Of a stretch of 13,919 nucleotides of DNA, positions 6,166-13,747 are shown piece by piece. A program made the position numbers and the translations under genes. Numbering within the stretch: position 1 is the stretch's first letter; every line of letters starts with the position of its first letter. The DNA is from Bacteroidales bacterium. Lineage in GTDB: Bacteria; Bacteroidota; Bacteroidia; Bacteroidales; UBA932. The stretch is from positions 1 to 13,919 of the forward strand of contig JAFYIK010000252.1 in NCBI GenBank assembly GCA_017538685.1, written 5' to 3'. The notes beneath the pieces are model-generated. The model ran no database searches. It was not told the origin of the DNA and saw only the letters and a program-made list of their open reading frames with translations.

Positions 6166-8265
6166 CAAGGCCCACATCTCATCCCTGTATCTGGCAGCGT
6201 TGGTGAAGTCCAACTCCGCGGCGGCTTTGTGCATCTGCTCGCGGTCGGTCTCGATGAGCTTTTCGATCTGTTCGCGCGACATCGAGCGGATGACGGGATC
6301 CTGCAGCACGGCGGCGAGGTCGGCGCGGACGCGACCGTCGGCGAAGGCTTCGCCTTCCGCGCGCTTCGAGTCGTGTCCCAGGCCGACCGTGATGCGGCCC
6401 TTTCCGAGATCGGACGGGTTGGGGATGTAGCGCGGATCGTCGTAGGAGTTCGCCGCGCTGACTCTGCCGCTGAGCTCGGATGCCAGCACATTGTGCTTGG
6501 TCTCGATCTGCTCGGGAGTGATATGGTGAAGTTTGTTGTACTCTATTTGCTTGGTGCGTCGGCGGTTGGTCTCACGGATGGTGTCCTCCATAGACGGAGT
6601 GACCTTGTCCGCATACATAATCACGAGACCGTTCACGTTTCGTGCGGCGCGGCCGGCGGTCTGGGTCAGCGAGCGGGTGGTCCGTAAAAAACCTTCCTTG
6701 TCTGCGTCCAGGATCGCGACCAGCGACACGGCCGGGATATCGAGCCCTTCGCGCAGAAGGTTCACGCCTATCAACACATCGAACAGGCCGTTCTTGAAAT
6801 CCTCGATGATGGTCACTCGCTCGGTGGTGTCCACGTCCGAATGGATGTAGCGGCAGCGTATGCCTATCCTGGCCATATAGTCGTTCAATTCTTCCGCCAT
6901 ACGCTTTGTCAGAGTCGTGACCAGCGTGCGCTCCTCGCGCTCCGCTCTCTTGCGCACTTCTTCCACCAGGTCGTCCACCTGATTCTCCGTGGGCCTGACT
7001 TCCACGGGCGGGTCCAGCAGACCGGTGGGCCTCACGACCTGCTCCACCACCAGTCCGGCGCTCTTCTCCAGCTCGTACTCGGCGGGAGTGGCGCTGACAT
7101 AGACTTTCTGGCCCGTAATCTCCTCGAATTCGGGGAAGGTCAGCGGGCGGTTGTCGGCGGCGGCGGGGAGCCGGAAGCCATATTCGATCAGTACCGACTT
7201 CCGGCTGTGGTCGCCGCCGTACATAGCGTGGACCTGCGGAAGGGTGACGTGAGATTCGTCCACGAAGGTGATGAAGTCCTTCGGGAAATAGTCCAGCAGG
7301 CAGAACGGCCTCTGACCGGGCTTGCGGCCGTCGAAATAGCGGCTGTAGTTTTCGATTCCGGGGCAGTACCCCAGTTCCTTGAGCATCTCTATGTCGTTCT
7401 CCACGCGCTGCTGGATGCGCTTCGCCTCGAGCATACGGTCGTTGCGCTCGAACCAGAGGATCTGCTCGTACAGGTCGTCGCGGATATGACCTATCGCCGC
7501 CTCCGCGCGCTCCTTGGTGGTGACGAAGTTGTTCGCAGGGTAAATGTTCACTTCGGAGACATCTTCCAACTTAGCACCCGTCAAAGGATCGATGACTGAC
7601 AGGCTATCCACTTCGTCGCCGAAGAACTCGATGCGCACTGCATTGTCAGCTCCACTCAGGAACACGTCCACGGTGTCGCCTTTCGTGCGGAACGATCCAC
7701 GGGTGAATTCTCCTTCCGTGCGGACATAGAGAGCGTCCACCAATTTATAGAGCAGTCCCGTCAGCGAACGCTGCTCGCCCCGGCGCACGGTCACGGTCTG
7801 TTCGTGGAAATCGTCCGGATTGCCTATGCCGTAGAGGCAGCTGACCGAACTGATCACTATCACGTCGCGCCTGCCGCTCAGCAGCGCCGAAGCAGCGGAA
7901 AGACGCAGTTTCTCGATCTGATCGTTGATCGAGAGATCCTTCTCGATGTAAGTGTCTGTGTTCGGCAGATAAGCCTCGGGCTGATAGTAATCGTAATACG
8001 ACACGAAATACTCCACCGCGTTCGCCGGGAAGAAAGACTTGAACTCGCCGTAGAGCTGGGCGGCCAGAGTCTTGTTGTGGCTTAGGATCAGGGCAGGCCG
8101 CTGGAGCTGCTCGATTACGTTCGCCATAGTGAAAGTCTTGCCTGAGCCGGTGACGCCCAGCAGGGTGACGTCGCTGACGCCGCTGCGGAGCGCGTCCACC
8201 AACTGTGCAATCGCCTCCGGCTGGTCGCCCGAAGGTTTGTAATCCGACTCAAGTTTGAATTTCAT
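6136..8265 (-). CDS. uvrB: Excinuclease ABC subunit B
   Basis: Damage-verifying helicase-like subunit of nucleotide excision repair; it is loaded by UvrA and recruits UvrC for incision. The 709-residue protein has Walker A GVTGSGKT at 37-44, the DNA-clamping beta-hairpin region ([10 protein letters not shown], 90-99), Walker B DESH at 336-339, helicase motif [11 protein letters not shown] at 535-543, and a C-terminal UVR motif at about 665-700 that contacts UvrC. It is somewhat longer than E. coli UvrB (673); the extra length appears to lie in the linker around 600-660 before the UVR motif. The start ATG (8263-8265) is only 4 nt from a perfect -7 element, which suggests a leaderless or nearly leaderless mRNA. 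It diverges from apt and converges with htpG. Confidence 0.97.
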   Translation of the reverse strand: MKFKLESDYKPSGDQPEAIAQLVDALRSGVSDVTLLGVTGSGKTFTMANVIEQLQRPALILSHNKTLAAQLYGEFKSFFPANAVEYFVSYYDYYQPEAYLPNTDTYIEKDLSINDQIEKLRLSAASALLSGRRDVIVISSVSCLYGIGNPDDFHEQTVTVRRGEQRSLTGLLYKLVDALYVRTEGEFTRGSFRTKGDTVDVFLSGADNAVRIEFFGDEVDSLSVIDPLTGAKLEDVSEVNIYPANNFVTTKERAEAAIGHIRDDLYEQILWFERNDRMLEAKRIQQRVENDIEMLKELGYCPGIENYSRYFDGRKPGQRPFCLLDYFPKDFITFVDESHVTLPQVHAMYGGDHSRKSVLIEYGFRLPAAADNRPLTFPEFEEITGQKVYVSATPAEYELEKSAGLVVEQVVRPTGLLDPPVEVRPTENQVDDLVEEVRKRAEREERTLVTTLTKRMAEELNDYMARIGIRCRYIHSDVDTTERVTIIEDFKNGLFDVLIGVNLLREGLDIPAVSLVAILDADKEGFLRTTRSLTQTAGRAARNVNGLVIMYADKVTPSMEDTIRETNRRRTKQIEYNKLHHITPEQIETKHNVLASELSGRVSAANSYDDPRYIPNPSDLGKGRITVGLGHDSKRAEGEAFADGRVRADLAAVLQDPVIRSMSREQIEKLIETDREQMHKAAAELDFTNAARYRDEMWALQKYLSVWET

Positions 8266-8269
8266 ACTT

Positions 8270-8301
8270 CAAAGATAATTATTAACTTTGTTATATGACA
8301 A
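8270..8301 (-). promoter_or_regulatory. uvrB promoter
   Basis: On the reverse strand TATCTTTG (8270-8277) is a perfect TAnnTTTG -7 element. A TTG (8299-8301), 21 bp upstream and inside the apt coding start, may be the -33 element. The -7 element ends 4 nt before the uvrB ATG, so the transcript would begin at or next to the start codon. Confidence 0.6.
8283..8290 (+). promoter_or_regulatory. apt promoter -7 element
   Basis: TAACTTTG perfectly matches TAnnTTTG and ends 4 nt before the apt ATG (8295). It lies 5 bp from the opposing uvrB -7 element. The nearest upstream TTTG is at 8254-8257, with a 25-bp spacer that is longer than usual, inside uvrB. A leaderless or nearly leaderless transcript is predicted. 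Confidence 0.6.
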
Positions 8302-8828
8302 CAGAAGAATTGCTCGCGAATGTCCGCGTAATCGAGGACTTCCCAATCAAAGGCATCCATTTTCAGGATGTTACGACCCTTTTCGCCAATCCGGAATGTC
8401 TTAAGGAAATTACGGATCGCTTCGTCAATCTTTACAAAGACAAGGGTATCACGAAGGTTGTGGGCCTTGAGGCGCGCGGCTTCGTGCTCGGGGCCATTCT
8501 CGCCGAAAAGTTGGGCGCCGGATTCGTTCCCGCCCGCAAGAAGGGCAAACTCCCCGGCGACACAATCAGCGAAGCGTACAATCTCGAGTATGGTTTCGAC
8601 TGCATAGAGATCCACGTCGGCGCCATCACCCCTGACGACATAGTGCTTGTGCACGACGATCTGCTCGCCACCGGAGGCACCCTCGCCGCAGCAGTGCACC
8701 TCGTGCAGAAGTTCAATCCGAAAAAGATTTACACGAGCACCATCATCGACCTCACGGCCTGCCCCAGAAAGGCCTCCTTCCCCAAGGACCTTGAGATCGA
8801 ATCTCTGCTGAAAATAGACGTCGCTTAA
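8295..8828 (+). CDS. apt: Adenine phosphoribosyltransferase
   Basis: Purine-salvage enzyme that joins adenine with PRPP to give AMP and pyrophosphate (EC 2.4.2.7), cytoplasmic dimer. The 177-residue protein has the typical start VRVIEDFPIKGIHFQDVTTL (10-29), VVGLEARGFVLG (55-66), the flexible-loop region PARKKGKLPG (79-88), and the PRPP-binding motif VLVHDDLLATGGT (117-129). Length and sequence fit the Bacteroidota Apt family. The start is supported by the promoter 4 nt upstream and by normal family length. It diverges from uvrB with a 29-bp gap. At its 3' end the stop TAA (8826-8828) overlaps the stop of the convergent relA-like gene, leaving no room for a terminator. Confidence 0.95.
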   Translation: MTTEELLANVRVIEDFPIKGIHFQDVTTLFANPECLKEITDRFVNLYKDKGITKVVGLEARGFVLGAILAEKLGAGFVPARKKGKLPGDTISEAYNLEYGFDCIEIHVGAITPDDIVLVHDDLLATGGTLAAAVHLVQKFNPKKIYTSTIIDLTACPRKASFPKDLEIESLLKIDVA

Positions 8829-10906
8829 GAGCGGCGGACGCGCAGGACGTGCCTGACACGCCCGATCAGAGAAATAACCTTGTCCAGCTCAGAGTTCGAA
8901 GGGACAAGCAGCTTTATCACTATCTCATCGTCGCCGGTGCGGGCGTTCTGATTGACCACGAACGAACGCATCGACACCCTGAACTGCGCGATTATGTCCA
9001 TAATCGAGCTCATCACAGTGCGGTCGGGCTCCGCGGTCACGGACAGCGTGGCGAGGAACTCGCCCGTGCTCTGTGTTTCCTGCCAGACCACCCGCTGAAT
9101 CCTGTAAGGGTAGCGCTCCAGCAGACGCGCCGCGTTGGGGCAGGAGATACGGTGGATTTTAATGCCTTCGCCCCTGGTCACGAAACCGAAGACGTCGTCG
9201 CCGAACACCGGGTTGCAGCAGCGCGCCATCTTATACTGCAGGCCCTTCACGTCCTTGGCGTTCAGCACGAGAATGTCGTCGCCAGAGCCGGTGAAGACAG
9301 ACTTCCTGGAAGCAGTCTGCTCTTCGACCGCGGTCTCAGTCTTCTGCCCAAGCCCGAGGATATACTCCTTGATCTCATTGACGTCGATTTCGCCCTGGGC
9401 GATTGCGGCGTACATAGCGATCAGTCCGTCGTAGCCGTGCTTTTTGCAGAAGTCGTTCTGCTGCTCCACGCTGAATTCCAGCTTCCAGTTCTTCAGGCGC
9501 CTCTCGGTGAGTTCGCGCCCGTCCGCCGCCAGTTTCCGCTGGGCTTCGTCCAGCTGCTGGCGTATCTTCGTGCGCGCCTTGGATGTGACGACCCAGTTCA
9601 GCCAGTCCGCAGACGGCCGCTGGTTCTTGGAGGTCAGCACCTCCACCACGTCGCCGGTTTTCAGCTTCTCGCGTATGGACACGGCCTTTCCGCCTATGCG
9701 CGCGCCCGTGCAGCGGCTGCCCACGTTGGTGTGGATGTTGAAGGCGAAGTCGAGCACCGTGCTGCCGGCCTTAAGGATGCGCAGTTCGCCCGTGGGCGTG
9801 AACACGAATATTTCGTCCGACGGCGCCACCGGCCTGTCTTCCGGCTTCGCTTCGGTAGGATGCTCGAGAGCGTAGCGGACGGACGTCAGCCATTTGTCCA
9901 GCGTCTGCTCGCCCTTGATGCCTTTGTAGGACCAGTGCGACGCGAGTCCGCTTTCGGCCGTTTCGTCCATACGGACGGTGCGTATCTGCACCTCGATGTA
10001 GTGACCGCTGGCATTCTTCACGGTGATGTGAAGCGATTCGTAGCCGTTGGGCTTGGGGTTGGTGAGCCAGTCGCGAAGACGCCGTGTGTCGGGCTCGTAC
10101 TCCTCCGTGACGTAGGAATACACCTTCCAGCATAGATCCTGCTCGAGCTTGCGGTCTGGTTCGCAGTCGATTATGAAACGGATGGCGAACACGTCGAACA
10201 CGCCCTCGAAAGGCACCTTCTGCACCTGCATCTTGCGGAAGATGCTGTAGGCAGTCTTGGTGCGTATCTTCAGCTTGTACTTGATGCCCGCTTTGTCTAT
10301 CTTCTCCTTCAGCGGCTCGATGAATTCCTTCATCAGGCGCTCGCGCTGGGGAGCTGTCGCGGCGAGTTTGTTCTTGATGGCCCTGTACTGCTCAGGCTCC
10401 GAGAACTTGAAATAGATGTCCTCGAGCTCGCTCTTGATGTTGTAGAGGCCAAGCTGGTGGGCCAGCGGGATGTAGAGCATCAGTGTCTCGAGCTGCTTCT
10501 GCTCGCGCGAACTCTTCGGGAAGATGCTGAGGTTGCGCATCACCTCCAGGCGGTCCGCTATCTTGATGACGGTCACCCTGGGGTCAGTGCTGTACTGGAC
10601 TATGAGCTTTTTGTAATTCTCAGCCTCCAGACGGGTGTCTTTCGGCTTGATGGTGCTGATCTTGTTCAGGCCATCCACGAGGGTAAGGACGTCCTTCGGA
10701 AAGGCGGACAGGTCCACCTCCGGGTGAATACGGGTGGCTTCGTGCAGGTACACGGCCGCGATGCATTCTTCGGGAAGGCCGATCTCGTCGCGGACTATCG
10801 CCGCCACACCGTCAGGGTGGGCGATGAAAGGTTCGCCGTTGTGGCGGACTTCACCGCTGAGGATGGCCAAAGCCACTTCCCGCGCTCTGCTGACAAGATC
10901 TTCCAT
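8825..10906 (-). CDS. relA: RelA/SpoT-family (p)ppGpp synthetase, hydrolase site degenerate
   Basis: Long RSH protein of 693 residues for the stringent-response alarmone (p)ppGpp. Order: degenerate HD hydrolase domain (about 20-160), synthetase domain (about 210-330) with RTKTAYSIFRKM, FDVFAIR (D238) and EVQIRT (E305), TGS domain (about 363-425), a conserved cysteine region (CC at 563-564, H585, C589), and a C-terminal ACT domain (about 618-690). The hydrolase HDxxED motif reads HEATRI (55-60) and the ADRLHNMR motif reads ADRLEVMR, so the protein is probably synthetase-only. It resembles the second, hydrolase-deficient Rel paralogue of Bacteroides. The ATG at 10906 overlaps the mltG stop by one base (TAATG); longer upstream starts would run far into mltG and add no family-like sequence. 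It is the last gene of the operon and collides with apt. Confidence 0.92.
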   Translation of the reverse strand: MEDLVSRAREVALAILSGEVRHNGEPFIAHPDGVAAIVRDEIGLPEECIAAVYLHEATRIHPEVDLSAFPKDVLTLVDGLNKISTIKPKDTRLEAENYKKLIVQYSTDPRVTVIKIADRLEVMRNLSIFPKSSREQKQLETLMLYIPLAHQLGLYNIKSELEDIYFKFSEPEQYRAIKNKLAATAPQRERLMKEFIEPLKEKIDKAGIKYKLKIRTKTAYSIFRKMQVQKVPFEGVFDVFAIRFIIDCEPDRKLEQDLCWKVYSYVTEEYEPDTRRLRDWLTNPKPNGYESLHITVKNASGHYIEVQIRTVRMDETAESGLASHWSYKGIKGEQTLDKWLTSVRYALEHPTEAKPEDRPVAPSDEIFVFTPTGELRILKAGSTVLDFAFNIHTNVGSRCTGARIGGKAVSIREKLKTGDVVEVLTSKNQRPSADWLNWVVTSKARTKIRQQLDEAQRKLAADGRELTERRLKNWKLEFSVEQQNDFCKKHGYDGLIAMYAAIAQGEIDVNEIKEYILGLGQKTETAVEEQTASRKSVFTGSGDDILVLNAKDVKGLQYKMARCCNPVFGDDVFGFVTRGEGIKIHRISCPNAARLLERYPYRIQRVVWQETQSTGEFLATLSVTAEPDRTVMSSIMDIIAQFRVSMRSFVVNQNARTGDDEIVIKLLVPSNSELDKVISLIGRVRHVLRVRRS

Positions 10907-11949
10907 TATTTCTTTTTCTGGAGGGCGTCCAGCGCGCGCTGGTAGGCCCTGGCTTTTTTCTGGTGCTCCGAGTAAGTCTTCGAGAAGACGTTTGTGCCGT
11001 CGAATGCGGTCGACGCGCAGAAGTAGAGGTAACCGGACTCGATGTCCGCATTGAGGACAGCGTCGATCGCCGCCTTGCTTGGGAAGCAAATCGGCCCCGG
11101 AGGCAGGCCGGCGCGTGTATAAGTGTTATAAGGCGAATTCACCTGAAGATGCTTCTTGAGTATCCTGCCCGGCTTGAAATCGAAGCAATAAGCCACGGTC
11201 GGGCAGGCCTGGAGCCTCATCCCTTTGCGGTAGCGGTTGATGTAGACTCCCGCCAGCTGCGGGTACTCCGGGATGTGGTTCGATTCGCAAGCCACGATCG
11301 ACGCGAGTATGCTGACCTGCGCCGGGCTGAGCCTGAGGCCTTTCGCCTTCGCCTTCCTGTCTTCGTTCCAGAATTTGTCGTGCTCCTTCTTGAAGAGGGT
11401 GAAAATGTCCGTCAGGGTCGCGTCCCAGTAGATTTCGTAGGTGTCCGGGATTATCATCGCGTACACGTCTGCGGGCGTGCTGCCGAATTTGCGGAGGAAC
11501 ACTTCGTCGTCCAGCGCCTTCGCCACATCAGCCGAATCCACGCGCATCTGCCTGCCTATGGAAGCGGCCAGCTCGCTCTTCAGCCTGACGCCTCCGCCTA
11601 TGGTGAGCCGGATCGGCGTCTGCCAGCTGTTGTTCAGCATACGGGCCACATACACGCAGGAATGGTTCGCCTTCACGCGGTAGTGCCCGGGGGTTATGTA
11701 GCGCTCTACCTCTTTCTGGCGGAACACCTCGCGCAGCGCCTGCTCCCAGCGTATGCCGCCCTGCGCCTTGATCTGAGCGATCACGTCGTCGGGGGTGGTG
11801 CCGGCCTGGACATAGACCTCCGAATCGCCATAGAAGGCCGGGAGACGGTTGTTGCGCAGCCATCCCCACGCCTGCAGCGCGCCGAAGAAGACCACGGCGA
11901 GCACGGCGATTCCAACGATACGCCAAAGTCCGGATTGTTTCTTTTTCAT
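10906..11949 (-). CDS. mltG: Endolytic transglycosylase MltG (YceG-like)
   Basis: Inner-membrane peptidoglycan lytic transglycosylase that cuts nascent glycan strands. The 347-residue protein has a short basic N-terminus and one transmembrane segment at about 10-31, then a LysM-like periplasmic region and the YceG catalytic domain. The catalytic glutamate is E222 in ASIVACESNH. Family blocks AGVYINRYRKGMRLQACPTV (about 233-252) and SPYNTYTRAGLPPGPICFPS (272-291) are clear, followed by the C-terminal YLYFCAS. The stop TAA overlaps the start of the relA-like gene by one base, and the upstream glucosaminidase ends 9 nt before its ATG, so translational coupling within an operon is likely. Adjacency to another wall hydrolase supports a shared role in wall remodelling. 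Confidence 0.93.
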   Translation of the reverse strand: MKKKQSGLWRIVGIAVLAVVFFGALQAWGWLRNNRLPAFYGDSEVYVQAGTTPDDVIAQIKAQGGIRWEQALREVFRQKEVERYITPGHYRVKANHSCVYVARMLNNSWQTPIRLTIGGGVRLKSELAASIGRQMRVDSADVAKALDDEVFLRKFGSTPADVYAMIIPDTYEIYWDATLTDIFTLFKKEHDKFWNEDRKAKAKGLRLSPAQVSILASIVACESNHIPEYPQLAGVYINRYRKGMRLQACPTVAYCFDFKPGRILKKHLQVNSPYNTYTRAGLPPGPICFPSKAAIDAVLNADIESGYLYFCASTAFDGTNVFSKTYSEHQKKARAYQRALDALQKKK

Positions 11950-11958
11950 CGGGAGAGA

Positions 11959-12900
11959 TTATCTGAGCTTGAGCTCCTGCTCCATCACGAGGGGAACGCC
12001 CTTCTTGAGTTTGTTGCGTTTTTCGATGCTGCGCATCTTCACGGCGAAGCGCTGGCTGATCTCGCGCAGCGACTCACCGTCTTCACCCACGATATACTTG
12101 TCCAAACCCTTCGCGGCCTTGTTTTTCTTGGCCTGGATATAGACTATGGTGCCTGGCAGCAGATCCTCCGCCTTCTGAAGATCGTTGAAGCGGAGTATCT
12201 CGCGCGGGAAGAGGTCGTAGATGAGGGCTATTGAGTCGTAGGTGTCGCCGGCAACGGAATAGATGCACGCCACTCCGTTCTTCTGATAGATCGTGCGCTC
12301 GAGCGAGAAGCGGAACTGCTCGTCGTACGACGCGGGCATAATCACGGCCTTCTCCAGCTGCTCGGGCGATTCCACCTTCACCACGGCGCCTTTGTCGTAT
12401 TTCGTGAGGTCGAACTCCTCGATGAGGGCGATAAGCTTAGTGGCGTATGCCGGGTCGGTGGCGTAACCGGCCTGCTTCAGACCGTAGCACCAGCCTTTGT
12501 AGTCGGACACGTCCAGGTCGAAGAGGAACTTGTAACGGTCGTAGTAGCGAAGGAAATCGGAATGGTCCTTGAACGAATCCTCATCTTTCGCATACGAGCG
12601 GAAGCACTCCTGAGGAGCGTCGTCGTCGTGATAGACTTTGTCTCCCCTCCAGGCTTTGTGGCACTTGATCCCGAAGTGGTTATGCGCCTTCGTGGCGAGG
12701 GTCGAACGGCCTGCGCCCGACTCCAGCAGACCCTGCGCGAGGGTGATGGAGGCCGGCACGCCCGTGCGCTCCATCTCGGTGATCGCGAGGTGGGAATACT
12801 TTTCTATATACTCCTTGCGCGCAGTTGTCTGGTCCACCGCCGCAACAGCTAACCCTGCGACCAGCGCCGCAGTCGTCAAAAGAATGAGCAGACGTTTCAT
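11959..12900 (-). CDS. Secreted peptidoglycan glucosaminidase with LysM domains
   Basis: Predicted exported endo-beta-N-acetylglucosaminidase (GH73/glucosaminidase family), 313 residues. The signal peptide is MKRLLILLTTAALVAGLAVA with likely cleavage after A21. The catalytic domain (about 32-170) carries the glutamate in QGLLESGAG (E60), the block HNHFGIKCHKAW (73-84) and a C-terminal part with YGLKQAGYATDPAYATKLI. Two LysM-like segments follow, at about 212-256 and 268-313 (the second starts KYIVGEDGESLREISQRF), for peptidoglycan binding. I chose ATG 12898-12900 because it gives a canonical signal peptide. An in-frame ATG at 12919-12921 adds MSKLADD and would overlap the rnz stop by 8 bp, a common coupling arrangement, so it remains possible. 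The mltG start follows 9 nt downstream. Confidence 0.9.
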   Translation of the reverse strand: MKRLLILLTTAALVAGLAVAAVDQTTARKEYIEKYSHLAITEMERTGVPASITLAQGLLESGAGRSTLATKAHNHFGIKCHKAWRGDKVYHDDDAPQECFRSYAKDEDSFKDHSDFLRYYDRYKFLFDLDVSDYKGWCYGLKQAGYATDPAYATKLIALIEEFDLTKYDKGAVVKVESPEQLEKAVIMPASYDEQFRFSLERTIYQKNGVACIYSVAGDTYDSIALIYDLFPREILRFNDLQKAEDLLPGTIVYIQAKKNKAAKGLDKYIVGEDGESLREISQRFAVKMRSIEKRNKLKKGVPLVMEQELKLR

Positions 12901-12913
12901 ATCGTCTGCTAAT

Positions 12914-13747
12914 TTACTCATAATATTTATTACAAGGAAATCCAGACGTGCGTGAAATATCGAAAGTATCTCCGTCCTGAACCGCTGTGACGTCAGGGAA
13001 GATTGCGGCGGCCTCGCGGGCGAAAATCGAGCGGTCACGCACACGGGACGTGTAGTGACCGATCAGCAGTCGCCCCGCCCCTGCCGCCGCCGCGCAGCGC
13101 GCCGCATCCTCGGTCGTGCTGTGGAAGCGCGCCGCCGCCTTTGGCGCGAACTCCACCGGGTAAGTGGTTTCGTGATACAGCACGTCCACTCCGCGGACAT
13201 AGTCCGGCAGTTCGGGGAAAGGCATAGTGTCCGAGCAGTAGGCGTATGAGCGGGCCGGGTGCTTCGAGGCCATACGCTCAGTGACTATCTCGTCGAAGCG
13301 GTAGCCGTAGCACTCGATCTTGTGCTTCAGCGGAAAAGCGGACACTCGGCAGTGCTTCGAGGCATAGACTTCCTCGATTCCGCCGACCGCGACTTTATGA
13401 AAGACTATTTCATAGTTTGACCCATCGCCCCAGAACGACTGATAGAACTTCAGTACGGGTCCGAGGGCGTCGGGGCCGAAAATGTGCAGCACTTCCGTAC
13501 GGTTGTACATAGCCATAGTCGACAGGACTCCGAACAAGCCGAAGATGTGGTCTCCGTGGATGTGCGAAATGAAGATGGCTTCCACTTTGAGGAAGGAAAG
13601 ATGCATCTGGCGCATCCTCTGCTGCGTGCCTTCCCCGCAGTCGATCAAAAACAAGCGCCCTTGCACGGTTAGTGCCTGGGCGCTTGGGTTCATTTCAGAA
13701 ATGGGCATGGCCGAAGCCGCGCCCAGTATCTGGAGCGAGAAGTTCAT
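12914..13747 (-). CDS. rnz: Ribonuclease Z (tRNA 3' processing)
   Basis: Metallo-beta-lactamase-fold endonuclease that removes 3' trailers from pre-tRNA. The 277-residue protein has the zinc motif SHIHGDHIFG (H62, H64, D66, H67), H142 in PLKHKIECYGYR, the aspartate in CSDTMP (D173), HETTY at 192-196, the FHSTTEDAA loop (208-216), and H231 in GHYTSR, which matches the family's active-site set. It is shorter than most family members (about 300-310): only about 15 residues lie between the GYR strand and the RSYAYCSDT strand, where the B. subtilis enzyme has a tRNA-contacting flexible arm of about 55 residues. The start ATG overlaps the rpsA stop by one base (TAATG at 13745-13749), so it is likely translated by coupling from S1. 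Confidence 0.93.
   Translation of the reverse strand: MNFSLQILGAASAMPISEMNPSAQALTVQGRLFLIDCGEGTQQRMRQMHLSFLKVEAIFISHIHGDHIFGLFGVLSTMAMYNRTEVLHIFGPDALGPVLKFYQSFWGDGSNYEIVFHKVAVGGIEEVYASKHCRVSAFPLKHKIECYGYRFDEIVTERMASKHPARSYAYCSDTMPFPELPDYVRGVDVLYHETTYPVEFAPKAAARFHSTTEDAARCAAAAGAGRLLIGHYTSRVRDRSIFAREAAAIFPDVTAVQDGDTFDISRTSGFPCNKYYE

Noticed and set aside
8825..8900. Terminator between apt and the relA-like gene
   Set aside because: The stop codons overlap and I found no hairpin with a U tract on either strand next to them.
8849..10135. 428-residue open frame antisense to the relA-like gene, and similar long antisense frames at 2806-3948, 4210-5193, 1475-2311, 6841-7599 and 10963-12234
   Set aside because: They are mirror frames of clear protein families in GC-rich DNA, with His/Val/Leu/Asp/Arg-heavy composition and no recognisable domain or promoter.
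10907..11089. N-terminal extension of the relA-like protein by 61 residues
   Set aside because: The extension lies wholly inside mltG in another frame, is arginine/proline-rich, and matches nothing in the Rel family; the TAATG junction is a better start.
12922..13044. N-terminal extension of the glucosaminidase to 361 residues
   Set aside because: It runs inside rnz in another frame and would bury the signal peptide 48 residues into the protein.
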